A DNA stretch of 37,002 bases from Caulobacteraceae bacterium (lineage in GTDB: Bacteria; Pseudomonadota; Alphaproteobacteria; Caulobacterales; Caulobacteraceae), in NCBI GenBank assembly GCA_947478785.1, contig CANJXI010000036.1:1-37002 (forward strand). Reading direction: 5' to 3'. The notes below the pieces were generated by a model. That model worked only from the letters and a program-made list of their open reading frames with translations. It was not told the origin of the DNA and ran no database searches. Position 1 is the stretch's first letter, and the number at the start of each line of letters is the position of its first letter. The translations under genes and the position numbers were made by a program. This document shows, piece after piece, positions 18,810 through 27,015 of this stretch.

Positions 18810-20021
18810 ATGCCGGCCATGACGCGTTTCCCAAGCCTGCTCGCCGCCGTCCTGCTCGCCGGATCGGCATGCGTGGCGCGCGCGCAGGGGGTCGAGGTGG
18901 CGACGCTGGCGGCGCCGGACGCCTTCACCACGGCCGGGCGGGAGACCGGCCTGCCGGCGACACTTTGGCGGGGCGCTTCGGTCGCGACGGCGCGGACGGT
19001 GCTGTCGCTGATCGCCCAGCGGCCGTTGACGCCCGCCGCCCAGCAGCTGGCGCGCCGCGTGCTGGCCACAGGGGTGCCAGGGCCGCAGGGCGCGGGGTCG
19101 GACCCGGCGCTGACCGCGGCGCGGGCGAGCGCGCTTTCCGCCGCCGGCGATCCGAAGGCGGCCGCGGCGATCCTGGCCCACGCGGCGGGCCTCGACCAAA
19201 GCCCCGAGCTCGCCCGCGCGGCGGCCGAGAGCGCGCTGCTGGCCGGCGATGACGCGCGCGCCTGCGGCGTGGAACAGGCGCTGATCGTCGGGCGCGAGGA
19301 CGGCTATTGGCTGCGCCTGCGGGCTTACTGCCAGGCGCTGGCCGGGCAGACGGCCCAGGCCGGCCTGACGTTCGAGATCGCCCAGAGCCAGGGAAAGGAT
19401 GCGGTCTACGCACGGCTGATGGGCGCGAAGCTGTCCGGCGCGCCGGCGGGGGCGGCCTCGCTTCGCAATGGCCTCGACTATGCCCTGTCGCGTGGGCTGG
19501 GCCTCGATCTTGAGGCCGCCAAGCCGGCGCCCGCGGTGGCCGCGGCCCTGGCGGGCGGCGACCCGCCGGCGCCGCGGTGGGATCTGTCGGTGCTGGACCC
19601 CGCGCTGGGCGGCCTGGCCCAGGCGGCGGCGTCTGGTCAGCCGGCGCCGGCCGGCGGGGTTTCGGCGCTGATCGCGGCCGCCGCCGAAGCGGACTCCAAG
19701 ACGCGGGGCCGGCTGCAGGCGGCGGCGCTACTGTTCGCCGCGCTGTCGCCTGATCTTTCCGCCGAGGACCGGGGCCGGGTGGCCGGCTTCGCGGTTCCGG
19801 AGGGCAAGGCGCCGGTGGGGCGGAACCTGGCGCTCGAGGACGCCGCGCGGGGCGGGCTGATGGGCGAGACCGCGCTCCTGGCGCTCTGGACCTGCGCGGA
19901 GGCGGGCGCGTCCGGACCGGCGGTCGCCGACCGCGCGCGGATCGTCCACGCCCTGGTCCTCGCGGGCCTGCCGGAGGAGGCGCGGGGCATCGCCCTGGAA
20001 GGCCTGCTGGCGCTGAAATGA
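18810..20021 (+). CDS. Exported alpha-helical repeat protein of unknown function
   Basis: I do not recognise this gene by name. It encodes 403 residues with a signal peptide ([20 protein letters not shown], cleavage near ARA-Q). The rest is Ala-rich and appears almost wholly helical, with repeating segments such as [20 protein letters not shown] and [20 protein letters not shown] that resemble TPR or Sel1-like helical hairpins. Only a few cysteines occur ([26 protein letters not shown]). It is probably periplasmic. Its stop overlaps the xerD ATG by four bases, so the two are co-translated; a similar hypothetical gene before xerD seems usual in Caulobacterales. The start could be the ATG at 18810 or the one at 18819. 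Confidence 0.75.
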   Translation: MPAMTRFPSLLAAVLLAGSACVARAQGVEVATLAAPDAFTTAGRETGLPATLWRGASVATARTVLSLIAQRPLTPAAQQLARRVLATGVPGPQGAGSDPALTAARASALSAAGDPKAAAAILAHAAGLDQSPELARAAAESALLAGDDARACGVEQALIVGREDGYWLRLRAYCQALAGQTAQAGLTFEIAQSQGKDAVYARLMGAKLSGAPAGAASLRNGLDYALSRGLGLDLEAAKPAPAVAAALAGGDPPAPRWDLSVLDPALGGLAQAAASGQPAPAGGVSALIAAAAEADSKTRGRLQAAALLFAALSPDLSAEDRGRVAGFAVPEGKAPVGRNLALEDAARGGLMGETALLALWTCAEAGASGPAVADRARIVHALVLAGLPEEARGIALEGLLALK

Positions 20022-20935
20022 GCGGGAAGGGGGGCGCCTGGGCCGAGGCCTTCCTGGAGATGATGGCGGTGGAGCGGGCGGCGGCCAAGAACACCCTGAC
20101 CGCCTACACCCGCGACCTGACCGACGCGGCGGGGTTCCTGGCCGGGCGGGGCCGCGACCTGGCCGACGCCTCGGCGGAGGATGTGGAGGCCTATTTCAGC
20201 GCGCTGGGGGCGCGTGGCCTGTCGCCGGCCACGGCGGCGCGCCGACGCGCCGCCGTGCGCCAGTTCTACCGCTTCGTGCTGGGCGAGGGCTGGCGGGCCG
20301 ACGATCCGTCCAGGCGCGTGGAGGCGCCGCGCAAGGGCCGGCCGCTGCCCAAGGTGCTGTCGCGGGGCGAGGTCGACCGGCTGATCGCCGCGGCCGGGGC
20401 GCGGGACGGGGCCGAGGGCCTGAGGCTCGCATGCATGGTCGAGCTCGCCTACGCCTCGGGCTTGCGGATCTCGGAGCTCACCGGCCTGAGCCTGGCGGCG
20501 CTGGCGCGGGACCCCGCCTATCTGATCGTCAAGGGCAAGGGGGGCAAGGAGCGGCTGGCGCCCTTGAACGCGGCGGCGCGAACGGCGGTGAAGGCCTATC
20601 TGGATGTCCGCCCGCAGCACCTGCCCAAGGGCGACAAGGCCAATCCCTGGCTGTTCCCGTCGCGGGGCAAGGAAGGCCGGCTGACGCCCCGCCGGTTCGC
20701 CCAGATGCTGGACGAGGCGGCGGGTCTCGCGGGGATCGACCCGGCGCGGGTGAGCCCGCACGTCCTGCGCCACGCCTTCGCCACCCACCTGCTGGAAGGC
20801 GGCGCGGATCTGCGCGTCGTCCAGACCCTGCTGGGCCACGCCGACATCGGCACCACCCAGATCTACACCCACGTGGCCGGCGACCGGCTGCGCGAGGTGA
20901 TGGCGTCCAAGCACCCGCTGGGGAAGAAGCGGTAG
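20018..20935 (+). CDS. xerD: Tyrosine recombinase XerD/XerC family
   Basis: A 305-residue site-specific recombinase that resolves chromosome dimers at dif together with its partner Xer protein and FtsK. An N-terminal SAM-like core-binding domain (1-105, VERAAAKNTLTAYTRDL) precedes the catalytic domain. The catalytic residues are all present: R150 (ASGLRISEL), K174 (VKGKGGKERL), H248 and R251 (SPHVLRHAFATH), H274 (LLGHADIG) and nucleophile Y283 (TTQIYTHV). I call XerD rather than XerC from the position next to accA and aroKB in related genomes, which is weaker evidence than the family itself. Nothing suggests a mobile-element integrase: no attachment site or phage gene is nearby. Confidence 0.9.
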   Translation: MSGKGGAWAEAFLEMMAVERAAAKNTLTAYTRDLTDAAGFLAGRGRDLADASAEDVEAYFSALGARGLSPATAARRRAAVRQFYRFVLGEGWRADDPSRRVEAPRKGRPLPKVLSRGEVDRLIAAAGARDGAEGLRLACMVELAYASGLRISELTGLSLAALARDPAYLIVKGKGGKERLAPLNAAARTAVKAYLDVRPQHLPKGDKANPWLFPSRGKEGRLTPRRFAQMLDEAAGLAGIDPARVSPHVLRHAFATHLLEGGADLRVVQTLLGHADIGTTQIYTHVAGDRLREVMASKHPLGKKR

Positions 20936-20940
20936 ACGCG

Positions 20941-20969
20941 AAAAAGGGCCGCCCTCGCTGGGCGGCCCT
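20941..20969 (-). terminator. Intrinsic terminator of the glycine-zipper gene
   Basis: A perfect nine-pair stem, GGGCCGCCC (20946-20954) with GGGCGGCCC (20960-20968), has the loop TCGCT. AAAAA at 20941-20945 becomes TTTTT after the hairpin on the minus strand. It therefore serves the leftward glycine-zipper gene; the stem alone may also slow the rightward xerD transcript. Confidence 0.8.
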
Positions 20970-20992
20970 CGCCGTCTTGCTGTCAGGCCGGC

Positions 20993-21751
20993 TTAGCCGG
21001 TGATGCGGTAGCGGCCGTTTCCGTCCGGGCAGACCCGCACGTAGCGGTAGTCATTGCCGTAGGAATCGATCGGGGCCGGGGCCAGGCGGCAGCGCTGGCG
21101 AACATAGTAGTTGCTGGCGTAGCGGCCGGAGCGCCAGTCGCGGGCCTCGCGGTAGGGGATGGTCTCGCTGTAGGTGTAGTAGGGTCCGCGGGTGTCGCAG
21201 CGATACTTGTCGTTGGCGTGGCCCACCGCGGCGCCGATTCCGCCGCCGACCACGGCGCCCAAGACGGCGCCTTCCGTGCCCCGGCCGTTGGCCGCGACGT
21301 TGGAGCCGAGCGCCGCGCCGGCCAGCGCGCCGATGATCCCCGCGGTCGTCGCCGAGCGGTTGTCGGAACGGCAGCCGGCGTTGGCCGTATAGGCGCTGTC
21401 GCGGCCATAGTAGCCGGCGGCGGGCGGGGCCGCGTTGGACCAGCGGGCGTCATCCCACGCGGGCGCCGGACCGTAGACCCGCACATAGGCTCCGTAGCCG
21501 TAACGGGCGTCGTAGGCCGCGCGCTGGGCCTCGTAGTCGGCCCGGCGGCGTTCGTAGTCGCGGCGGGCGGCGGCGTAGTCCTCGCGGCTGTTGTCGTAGG
21601 CCGCGCGGCTCTGGTCGTAGGCGGCGCGGTCGTTCTGGTAGCGGTCCAGGTCGCGCTGGTACTGCGGGGTGGGCTGATACTGGGCGAGCGCGGGCGCGGC
21701 GGTGGACAACGCCAGGACGGACGCCAAGCCGATCTTCAGGGCAGCTTTCAT
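20993..21751 (-). CDS. Glycine-zipper outer-membrane-type protein with tyrosine heptad
   Basis: A 252-residue exported protein. The signal peptide is MKAALKIGLASVLALSTAAPALA. Residues 31-80 form a helix in which tyrosine recurs exactly every seven residues (Y31, 38, 45, 52, 59, 66, 73, 80), usually with Arg four residues later (units YDQSRAA, YDNSRED, YEAQRAA). Next come a Tyr/Pro/Ala-rich linker and a glycine-zipper segment (TTAGIIGALAGAALGSN, GAVLGAVVGGGIGAAVGH) of the kind found in 17-kDa surface antigens and 2TM glycine-zipper proteins. The tail holds several cysteines. I choose the ATG at 21751, which has GGAGACC just upstream, over the ATG at 21763. Its function is unknown; a structural envelope role is likely. 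Confidence 0.8.
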   Translation of the reverse strand: MKAALKIGLASVLALSTAAPALAQYQPTPQYQRDLDRYQNDRAAYDQSRAAYDNSREDYAAARRDYERRRADYEAQRAAYDARYGYGAYVRVYGPAPAWDDARWSNAAPPAAGYYGRDSAYTANAGCRSDNRSATTAGIIGALAGAALGSNVAANGRGTEGAVLGAVVGGGIGAAVGHANDKYRCDTRGPYYTYSETIPYREARDWRSGRYASNYYVRQRCRLAPAPIDSYGNDYRYVRVCPDGNGRYRITG

Positions 21752-21825
21752 GTGGGTCTCCATGTCCCGCGCCAGGGGCGTGGCTCGGGTTCGTTCTGGC
21801 CTACAAACCCGCTGAACGGGGATCG

Positions 21826-21841
21826 GGTTGCACGTGCAACC
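21826..21841. promoter_or_regulatory. Perfect 16-bp palindrome upstream of accA
   Basis: GGTTGCACGTGCAACC is a perfect palindrome in the 174-base gap between the divergent glycine-zipper gene (start 21751) and accA (start 21926). It is 75 and 85 bases from the two starts, which fits an operator acting on one or both promoters. No regulator can be assigned. Confidence 0.45.
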
Positions 21842-21925
21842 GGAGGGCCTGCGCCGGCGCTCTTGTGAGGCGGCGCCAACCCGCCTAATTTCCGCCGCTT
21901 CGCCAACATGGGAACCAGATCACGG

Positions 21926-22888
21926 ATGGCCGCGCATTACCTCGACTTCGAGCGTCCCATCGCGGACCTCGAGAGCAAGATCGAGGAGCTGTCGAAGCTT
22001 TCCGACACCCAGGGGTCGGGTGCCTTCGACACCGAGATCGAAGCCCTGCGGGCCCGCGCCCAGGAGCTGCGGCGCGACGCCTATTCCAAGCTGGACGCCT
22101 GGCAGAAGGTGCAGGTCGCCCGCCACCCGGACCGGCCGCACTTCGTGGATTACGCGGCCGCCCTGATCGATGAGTTCGTGGAGCTGCGCGGCGACCGAAA
22201 GTTCGCCGACGACCAGGCGATCATGGGGGGCCTGGGCCGCTTCCGGGGCCGGCCGGTGGTGGTGATGGGCAACGAGAAGGGCCGCGACACGGTCACCCGG
22301 GTGAAGCACAACTTCGGCTACGCGCGGCCCGAGGGCTACCGCAAGGCGATCCGGCTGATGGAGATGGCCGAGCGCTTCAACCTGCCGGTGATCAGCTTCG
22401 TGGACACGACGGCCGCCTATCCGGGGATCGCCTCGGAGGAGCGCGGCGTGGCCGAGGCGATCGCGCGCTCGACCGAGAAGAGCTTGATGCTGGGCGTGCC
22501 AATGGTGGCGGTGGTCACCGGCGAGGGCGGATCGGGCGGGGCGCTGGGCATCGCCTGCGGCAGCCGGGTGCTGATCCTGGAGCACGCGGTCTATTCGGTG
22601 ATCCCGCCGGAAGGCGCCAATTCGATCCTCTGGCGGGGCGCGCGCACGCCCGGCGAGGCCGCCAAGGCGCTGAAGATCACCGCCCAGGACCTGCTCGGCA
22701 TGAAGATCGTCGACCGGATCATCCCCGAGCCGCCGGGCGGCGCGCACTCCGACCCCGAGGCGGTGATGAAGGCGGTGGGCGACGCCATCGAGGAGGAGCT
22801 GCAAGGTCTTGAGGGCCTGGGTCCCGACGATATCCGCAAGCGCAGGGCGGCGCGCTTCTACGCCATCGGCAGAACGGGGATTCACTAG
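21926..22888 (+). CDS. accA: Acetyl-CoA carboxylase carboxyltransferase, alpha subunit
   Basis: A 320-residue subunit that, with AccD, moves the carboxyl group from biotin to acetyl-CoA to form malonyl-CoA, the first step of fatty acid synthesis. The family features are the N-terminal helical stretch (MAAHYLDFERPIADLESKI), HPDRPHFVDYAAALIDEFVE, GNEKGRDTVTRVKHNFGYAR, PVISFVDTTAAYPGIASEER and the oxyanion-hole region VTGEGGSGGALGIACG followed by SVIPPEGANSILW. The length is typical. I prefer the ATG at 21926 over that at 21908, because family members begin with this sequence. It is a single gene with a palindrome upstream. Confidence 0.96.
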   Translation: MAAHYLDFERPIADLESKIEELSKLSDTQGSGAFDTEIEALRARAQELRRDAYSKLDAWQKVQVARHPDRPHFVDYAAALIDEFVELRGDRKFADDQAIMGGLGRFRGRPVVVMGNEKGRDTVTRVKHNFGYARPEGYRKAIRLMEMAERFNLPVISFVDTTAAYPGIASEERGVAEAIARSTEKSLMLGVPMVAVVTGEGGSGGALGIACGSRVLILEHAVYSVIPPEGANSILWRGARTPGEAAKALKITAQDLLGMKIVDRIIPEPPGGAHSDPEAVMKAVGDAIEEELQGLEGLGPDDIRKRRAARFYAIGRTGIH

Positions 22889-22926
22889 GCGACGCTTCGC
22901 GGATCAAGCCCCTGGCTCATATCAGG

Positions 22927-22994
22927 TCCCCTCAGTCGCTTCGCGACAGCTCCCCCTGAGGGGGAGCACAAGGGCCTATCTGAACGGAGGGGGG
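22927..22994. repeat. Intergenic palindromic repeat after accA
   Basis: A core hairpin, GCTCCCCCTGAGGGGGAGC (22949-22967), is preceded by TCGCTTCGCGA and flanked by weakly matched arms CCCCTCAGT (22928-22936) and ACGGAGGGG (22984-22992). The order of motifs (CCCCTC-N-GTCG, CTTCGC, CTCCCCC, GGGGAG) matches the right half of the larger element at 8508-8667. There is no T-run. It lies between the convergent accA and RsbW-like genes. Confidence 0.65.
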
Positions 22995-22998
22995 TCCC

Positions 22999-23391
22999 TC
23001 AGCCCAGCGGGATGCCCAGGACCAGGCGGTTGCGTCCCGCGCGCCGGCGGTAGGATTCGATGCGGGTCCAGGCGCGGATCAGGTCCAGGCCGACGCCACC
23101 GCCGCGTTCCAGGTTGGGGCCGGTGGAGACCGCCTCGCGCGGATCGAAGGGCTGGCCGGCGTCGCTGACCGTCAGCCGCACCATGTCGCCCGTACGCTCG
23201 ATGCGCAGCGCGATCAGGCTGTCGGGCGCGGCCTGGCCATGCTCGACGATGTTGATCGTCCACTCCTCGACGACGATCGCCAGGGTGTCGCGGGCCGCGT
23301 CGGGCAGGCCGGCGTCCTCGGCGAACAGCTGGGCGATGGCCAGCGCGCGGACCACGGCGGCCTGGGTCGCCGGCAGGCGGGCGACAGCCAC
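22999..23391 (-). CDS. RsbW-like serine kinase / anti-factor (HATPase)
   Basis: A 130-residue ATP-binding protein of the GHKL type, as in RsbW/SpoIIAB. The N-box is EEWTINIVEHG (E43, N47, H51), the G1 box is VSDAGQPFDP (D77, G79), and the G2 region is GGGVGLDLIRAW. In partner switching such a protein holds a target inactive and phosphorylates a STAS antagonist on serine. A STAS protein and a SpoIIE-type phosphatase are in the same neighbourhood. It begins with GTG at 23391; no ATG is available in frame. It is divergent from the FecR-domain gene, with 66 bases between them. No sigma factor gene is nearby, so its target is unknown. Confidence 0.82.
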   Translation of the reverse strand: MAVARLPATQAAVVRALAIAQLFAEDAGLPDAARDTLAIVVEEWTINIVEHGQAAPDSLIALRIERTGDMVRLTVSDAGQPFDPREAVSTGPNLERGGGVGLDLIRAWTRIESYRRRAGRNRLVLGIPLG

Positions 23392-23457
23392 GGGTCCGGA
23401 CTCGGAACTGGCGCTGGCATGGGCTATGGTTTTGAGCCTTCGTGGAGGGGGATTTCT

Positions 23458-23892
23458 ATGCGTATCGCTATTGCCACAGGATTACTGATCGCGACCTGCG
23501 TGTCGACGCCGAGCCTCGCCGCCGAGATCGGGCGGATCAAGAGCACAATCGGAACCGCCAAGGTCCTGCGCGGACCGGCCAGCCTGCCGGCCAAGCCGGG
23601 CCTGGTGCTGGACGTCAAGGACGTGCTGTCCACCGGCCCCGACGGGCGGATCGGGATCACCTTCATCGACAACAGCCGCTTCGCGGTGGGCCCCAACAGC
23701 CGGGTCTCGGTGGCCGAGTTCGAATTCGACGACACCACCCACAAGGGCAAGTTCCTGACCAATGTGGACCGTGGCTCGCTGGCCATCGTCTCCGGCCAGA
23801 TCGCCAAGGAAAACAAAGACGCCATGAAGGTGCGGACCCCGACCTCGCTGCTGGCGGCGCGCGGCACCCGCTTCGTGGTGGAGGTGAAATGA
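23458..23892 (+). CDS. FecR-domain exported protein
   Basis: A 144-residue protein with a signal peptide (MRIAIATGLLIATCVSTPSL, cleavage near LAA-E) and a single FecR-like beta-rich domain (EIGRIKSTIGTAKVLRG... through DVLSTGPDGRIGITFIDNS... to TSLLAARGTRFVVEV). In FecR of the ferric-citrate system this type of domain is a periplasmic signalling part, but here no anti-sigma or membrane segment is present, so it is a free periplasmic protein. GGAGGGGG lies about 8 bases before the ATG. The stop overlaps the next gene's ATG, so it is coupled to the OmpA-like lipoprotein. It may be a periplasmic partner of the CHASE2 sensor nearby (inference). Confidence 0.85.
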   Translation: MRIAIATGLLIATCVSTPSLAAEIGRIKSTIGTAKVLRGPASLPAKPGLVLDVKDVLSTGPDGRIGITFIDNSRFAVGPNSRVSVAEFEFDDTTHKGKFLTNVDRGSLAIVSGQIAKENKDAMKVRTPTSLLAARGTRFVVEVK

Positions 23893-24467
23893 GAAGGCTC
23901 GCCGCTCTCGCGATCCCGCTCCTGCTCGCCGCCTGCGCCTCGTCCAGCGTCACCCTGCTGCCCGGCGAGGCCGGGGCCCCCGCGGGCTCCGTCGTGGTGC
24001 TGAACCCCAAGACCGAGGCGGAGAAGGGTGTCCTCGACAAGCCCGACACCCGCACGGGGTTCAGCAAGGTGGCGCCGCGGAAGGTCAAATCGACGCTCTG
24101 GGCGAAGCTGACCCAGGGTTTTCCGCCGCCAGCCGCGCGCTTCACCCTCTATTTCGTCGAGGGGACGACCACGCTCGTGCCCGATTCGGAAGTCGAGTTG
24201 ACCCGCCTCTTCGCCGAAATCGCCAATCGGTCCAACAACGGCGTGTCGGTGCAGATCACCGGCCATACCGACACGGTCGGCACGGACGCCGACAACGACA
24301 TCCTGTCCCTGCGCCGGGCGATCGAGATCCGCGGGTTCCTGGCCGAGAAGGGCCTGGACCTGTCGATCACGCGGACCGCCGGGCGGGGCGAGCGCGAACT
24401 CCTGGAGCCGACGGAGGACAATGTGCCCAACGAGCACAACCGGCGGGTCGAGGTCATCGTCCGTTAG
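23889..24467 (+). CDS. OmpA-family lipoprotein
   Basis: A 192-residue lipoprotein. The signal ends in a lipobox (LLLAACASS, lipidated C16). A short linker leads to an OmpA-like peptidoglycan-binding domain (about 83-192) with GHTDTVG at 125-131, a DxxxLSxxRA-like stretch (DILSLRRAIEIRGF) and the late NEHNRRVEV. It would be anchored in the outer membrane and touch the cell wall. Its ATG overlaps the FecR-gene stop by four bases. Together with the FecR-domain protein it may report on the envelope state to the CHASE2-phosphatase, but this is inferred from position only. Confidence 0.88.
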   Translation: MRRLAALAIPLLLAACASSSVTLLPGEAGAPAGSVVVLNPKTEAEKGVLDKPDTRTGFSKVAPRKVKSTLWAKLTQGFPPPAARFTLYFVEGTTTLVPDSEVELTRLFAEIANRSNNGVSVQITGHTDTVGTDADNDILSLRRAIEIRGFLAEKGLDLSITRTAGRGERELLEPTEDNVPNEHNRRVEVIVR

Positions 24468-24510
24468 GCGAGGGCTGGCCCGTAGCGTTCAGCTTCCGGA
24501 GAATCACGTC

Positions 24511-24936
24511 ATGAGCCTTCACCGCTGGGCCGCCGTCGGCATGGCCCTGGCCCTGGCCGCATCGCCGGGCGGCCACGCGGCCGCCCAGACACAGGCCTCG
24601 CCCGCCCAGGCCGCCCCCGTCGCCGACCTCACCGGCCGATGGACCTTCACGCAGGAGGGACATCAGCCGGTGGTCATCGTGCTCAAGCAGGTGGGCTCCG
24701 TGCTGACCGGCGAGATGCCGGTGTCGGCGGGGTTCCCGACCCGGATCCTGTTCTCCGGCGTGATCGAGGGGGCGCAGATGGATATCATGGCGCTGTTCCC
24801 CTACGAGGGCGGCGAACTGGTCCATATCCGGGCCGAATACAAGGATGGACGCCTGGTCGGCCGGGCCGCCTCGATCCACAGCTCGCCGCGCAAGTGGAGC
24901 CACGACGCCGACCGGGCGGCTGTCGGAGTCCGCTAG
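24511..24936 (+). CDS. Small exported protein of unknown function
   Basis: A 141-residue protein that I do not recognise. It has a signal peptide (MSLHRWAAVGMALALAASPG, cleavage near AAA-Q) and a compact beta-rich body (DLTGRWTFTQEGHQPVVIVL, GSVLTGEMPVSAGFPTRILF, FSGVIEGAQMDIMALFP), resembling small lipocalin-like or META-like barrels. GGAG lies 9 bases before the ATG. It follows the OmpA-like gene by 43 bases and probably belongs to the same transcript. Its TAG stop overlaps the stop of the convergent phosphatase gene within CTAG. Confidence 0.7.
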   Translation: MSLHRWAAVGMALALAASPGGHAAAQTQASPAQAAPVADLTGRWTFTQEGHQPVVIVLKQVGSVLTGEMPVSAGFPTRILFSGVIEGAQMDIMALFPYEGGELVHIRAEYKDGRLVGRAASIHSSPRKWSHDADRAAVGVR

Positions 24937-27011
24937 CCGCGTCGCCTGAGGGCCAGCACGGTCAGGTCGTCGCTGGGTTCCTCGCCGGCCTCGAAGGCCC
25001 GCACGGCGGCCACCAGGGTGTCGATCACCTCCGCCAGCGACCGCGCGGCGGCCAGGCCCGCGACGGCGGCCATGGCCCGGTCGCGGCCGAACAACTCTTC
25101 GTCAGGGCTCTGCGCCTCGGTGACGCCGTCGGTGTAGGCGACGATGGTTTCGCCGGGCTCCAGGCGATGGCGTTCCACGGGGTAGGGAAAGCCTTCGGCC
25201 ACACAGAGCGCCGGGCCGCCGTCGAGGCGCAGTTCCCGGACCCCGCCGGCGGCGTCCACGACCAGCGGGTTCTCGTGCCCGGCGCAGCAAAGATCGAGGC
25301 TTCCATCGACCAGGTCGAGGATGCCGACGAGCAGCGAGACGGCCATGGCCTGGCCGTTGTCGCGCGACAGCTCGGCATTGATCCCGTCCACCGCGGTGGC
25401 CAGGTCGGTCCGCGGGCGCATCAGCAGGCTGCGCGACAGGGCCTTGGACAGCGCCATGAACAGGGAGGCCGGCACGCCCTTGCCGGTGACGTCGCCGACC
25501 AGGAAGCAGAGCCTGTGCTCGTCCATCATGAAGGCGTCGTAGAGGTCCCCGCCGACGCTGCGGGCGGGTTGCAGCACCTCGTCGATCTCGACGTCGGGGG
25601 TGATGTGCATCAGGGCCTCGCGCGGCAGCAGCATGCCCGACTGGATCTCACTGGCGGCGGCCAGCTCGCCGGCGTACTTCGCCGCCCCCAGGCGCTCCAG
25701 GTCGAGCGCGGCCTTCAGCCGGTCCTGCAGGCGGTTGCCCTCGACGAACAGCAGCCCGATCATCGCCGCGGCCGCTGCGCCGGGCGCCAGGACGGGGGCG
25801 GGGTCGAGCAGCAGGCCGCGGCTGAAGGCGAACCAGCTGCCGGCCAGGGCGAGCACGCCGGCCCCGGCCACGAGCGCGATGATTGCCCGCAGCCCTAGAC
25901 GTGGCACCACCTGCCAGGCCGCCAGGATCAGCAAGAGGCTCAGGCCCCACTCGAGCGCCGTGGCCCAGGACGGACGGCGCAGAGCATCGCCGCGCAGGAT
26001 CGCGTCCACGGCCTGGGCCTGGACGAAGACGCCATAGGTCTCGGTGGCCGTGGGCGTCGTGACCACGTCGGAGGTGCCGGCCGCGGTCAGGCCGACGAGG
26101 ACGATCTTGCCCTTGAAGGCGTCGTCGGGGATACCCTTGCGCAGCAGGTCGGCCGCCGACGTCATGGCCTTGCCGGGCAGGTTGGCGTAGCGGACGACCA
26201 GCCGGCCGTCGGACTCCACCGGAACGCGATGGCGGCCGACCTTGACGGCCTCGAGGTGGCCGGGCTGGCCCAGGAGCTCCACATGGTCGGCGTCCTCGGC
26301 GACGCGGACCAGCTCCAGCGCGAAGCCAGGCGCCGGGGAGCCCGCGAGCATGGCCACCACGGGCACGCGGCGGGTGACGCCATCCTCGTCCGGCGGGCCG
26401 TTGACCAGGCCGTGGCCCAGGGCCGCGCCCTCCAGGATCGGCAGGTTCGAGACGGTCTGGGCGAACTTCAGGCCGCCGGTGGGGACCGGGCCGGTGAACG
26501 GCACGTCGGAGGCCAACGGCGCGGCGCCGCTGGCCAGGGCGTCGAAGGAGGTGGACATGACGCCGGCGTGGGCCAGCACCACCGGCGCGCGGCCGATCAC
26601 CCGGGCGAACACCGCGTCCATGGAGGGCAGGTTCTGGACCTCGACGGTCGCGGCGGGCGAAAGCTCCGGATAGAGGCCGGCGAACAGGGTGGGGGACAGA
26701 CGGTCCGGCTCGGGGAACAGGAAGTCGAAGCCGATGGCCGCGGCGCCCCTCACGGCGATCTGCTCGGTCAGGCGGGCGAGCGCGTAGCGCGACCACGGCC
26801 ATCCGCCGACCGCGGCCAGGCTGGGGGCGTCGATCAGCACGACCTGCAGGCGCGGCGAGGCGGTGGGCGCGGGCGTGACCCTCTGGAAGAGGTCGAACAG
26901 CGGCTGGCGGATGGCCGATCCGGCCAACAGCACCAGCAAGGCCGCCAGCAGCGCCGCGGCCAGGCCGCCGATGCGGACCCGTAGCCGGGCGCTGGCGTCC
27001 AGCCCGTTCAA
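24933..27011 (-). CDS. CHASE2-domain sensor with SpoIIE-type PP2C phosphatase
   Basis: A 692-residue membrane receptor phosphatase. An N-terminal membrane helix (13-33) leads to a large extracytoplasmic CHASE2 domain (about 40-345, VVLIDAPSLAAVGGWPWSRY, GAAAIGFDFLFPEPDR), then three membrane helices (about 354-370, 375-393, 407-423), a short helix and a SpoIIE/PP2C domain (about 450-690). The metal-binding aspartates are visible: D489 (GGDLYDAF), D507 (VGDVTGKGVPASLFMA), D628 (YTDGVTEA) and D681/D682 (SDDLTVLAL). It would dephosphorylate a STAS antagonist. The start is TTG at 27011, four bases after the MBL gene's stop; no ATG or GTG precedes the first membrane helix. It is co-transcribed with the MBL gene. 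Confidence 0.9.
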   Translation of the reverse strand: MNGLDASARLRVRIGGLAAALLAALLVLLAGSAIRQPLFDLFQRVTPAPTASPRLQVVLIDAPSLAAVGGWPWSRYALARLTEQIAVRGAAAIGFDFLFPEPDRLSPTLFAGLYPELSPAATVEVQNLPSMDAVFARVIGRAPVVLAHAGVMSTSFDALASGAAPLASDVPFTGPVPTGGLKFAQTVSNLPILEGAALGHGLVNGPPDEDGVTRRVPVVAMLAGSPAPGFALELVRVAEDADHVELLGQPGHLEAVKVGRHRVPVESDGRLVVRYANLPGKAMTSAADLLRKGIPDDAFKGKIVLVGLTAAGTSDVVTTPTATETYGVFVQAQAVDAILRGDALRRPSWATALEWGLSLLLILAAWQVVPRLGLRAIIALVAGAGVLALAGSWFAFSRGLLLDPAPVLAPGAAAAAMIGLLFVEGNRLQDRLKAALDLERLGAAKYAGELAAASEIQSGMLLPREALMHITPDVEIDEVLQPARSVGGDLYDAFMMDEHRLCFLVGDVTGKGVPASLFMALSKALSRSLLMRPRTDLATAVDGINAELSRDNGQAMAVSLLVGILDLVDGSLDLCCAGHENPLVVDAAGGVRELRLDGGPALCVAEGFPYPVERHRLEPGETIVAYTDGVTEAQSPDEELFGRDRAMAAVAGLAAARSLAEVIDTLVAAVRAFEAGEEPSDDLTVLALRRRG

Positions 27012-27015
27012 GGTG

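Noticed and set aside
20018..20935. A mobile-element integrase
   Set aside because: It looks like a chromosomal XerD: it is coupled to a conserved exported-protein gene in an aroKB/accA neighbourhood, and no attachment site or phage gene is near.
23404..23430. A GGAAC upstream of the FecR-domain gene as a possible sigma-EcfG promoter
   Set aside because: At spacings of 16 and 17 bases the sequence is TATG or ATGG, not CGTT.
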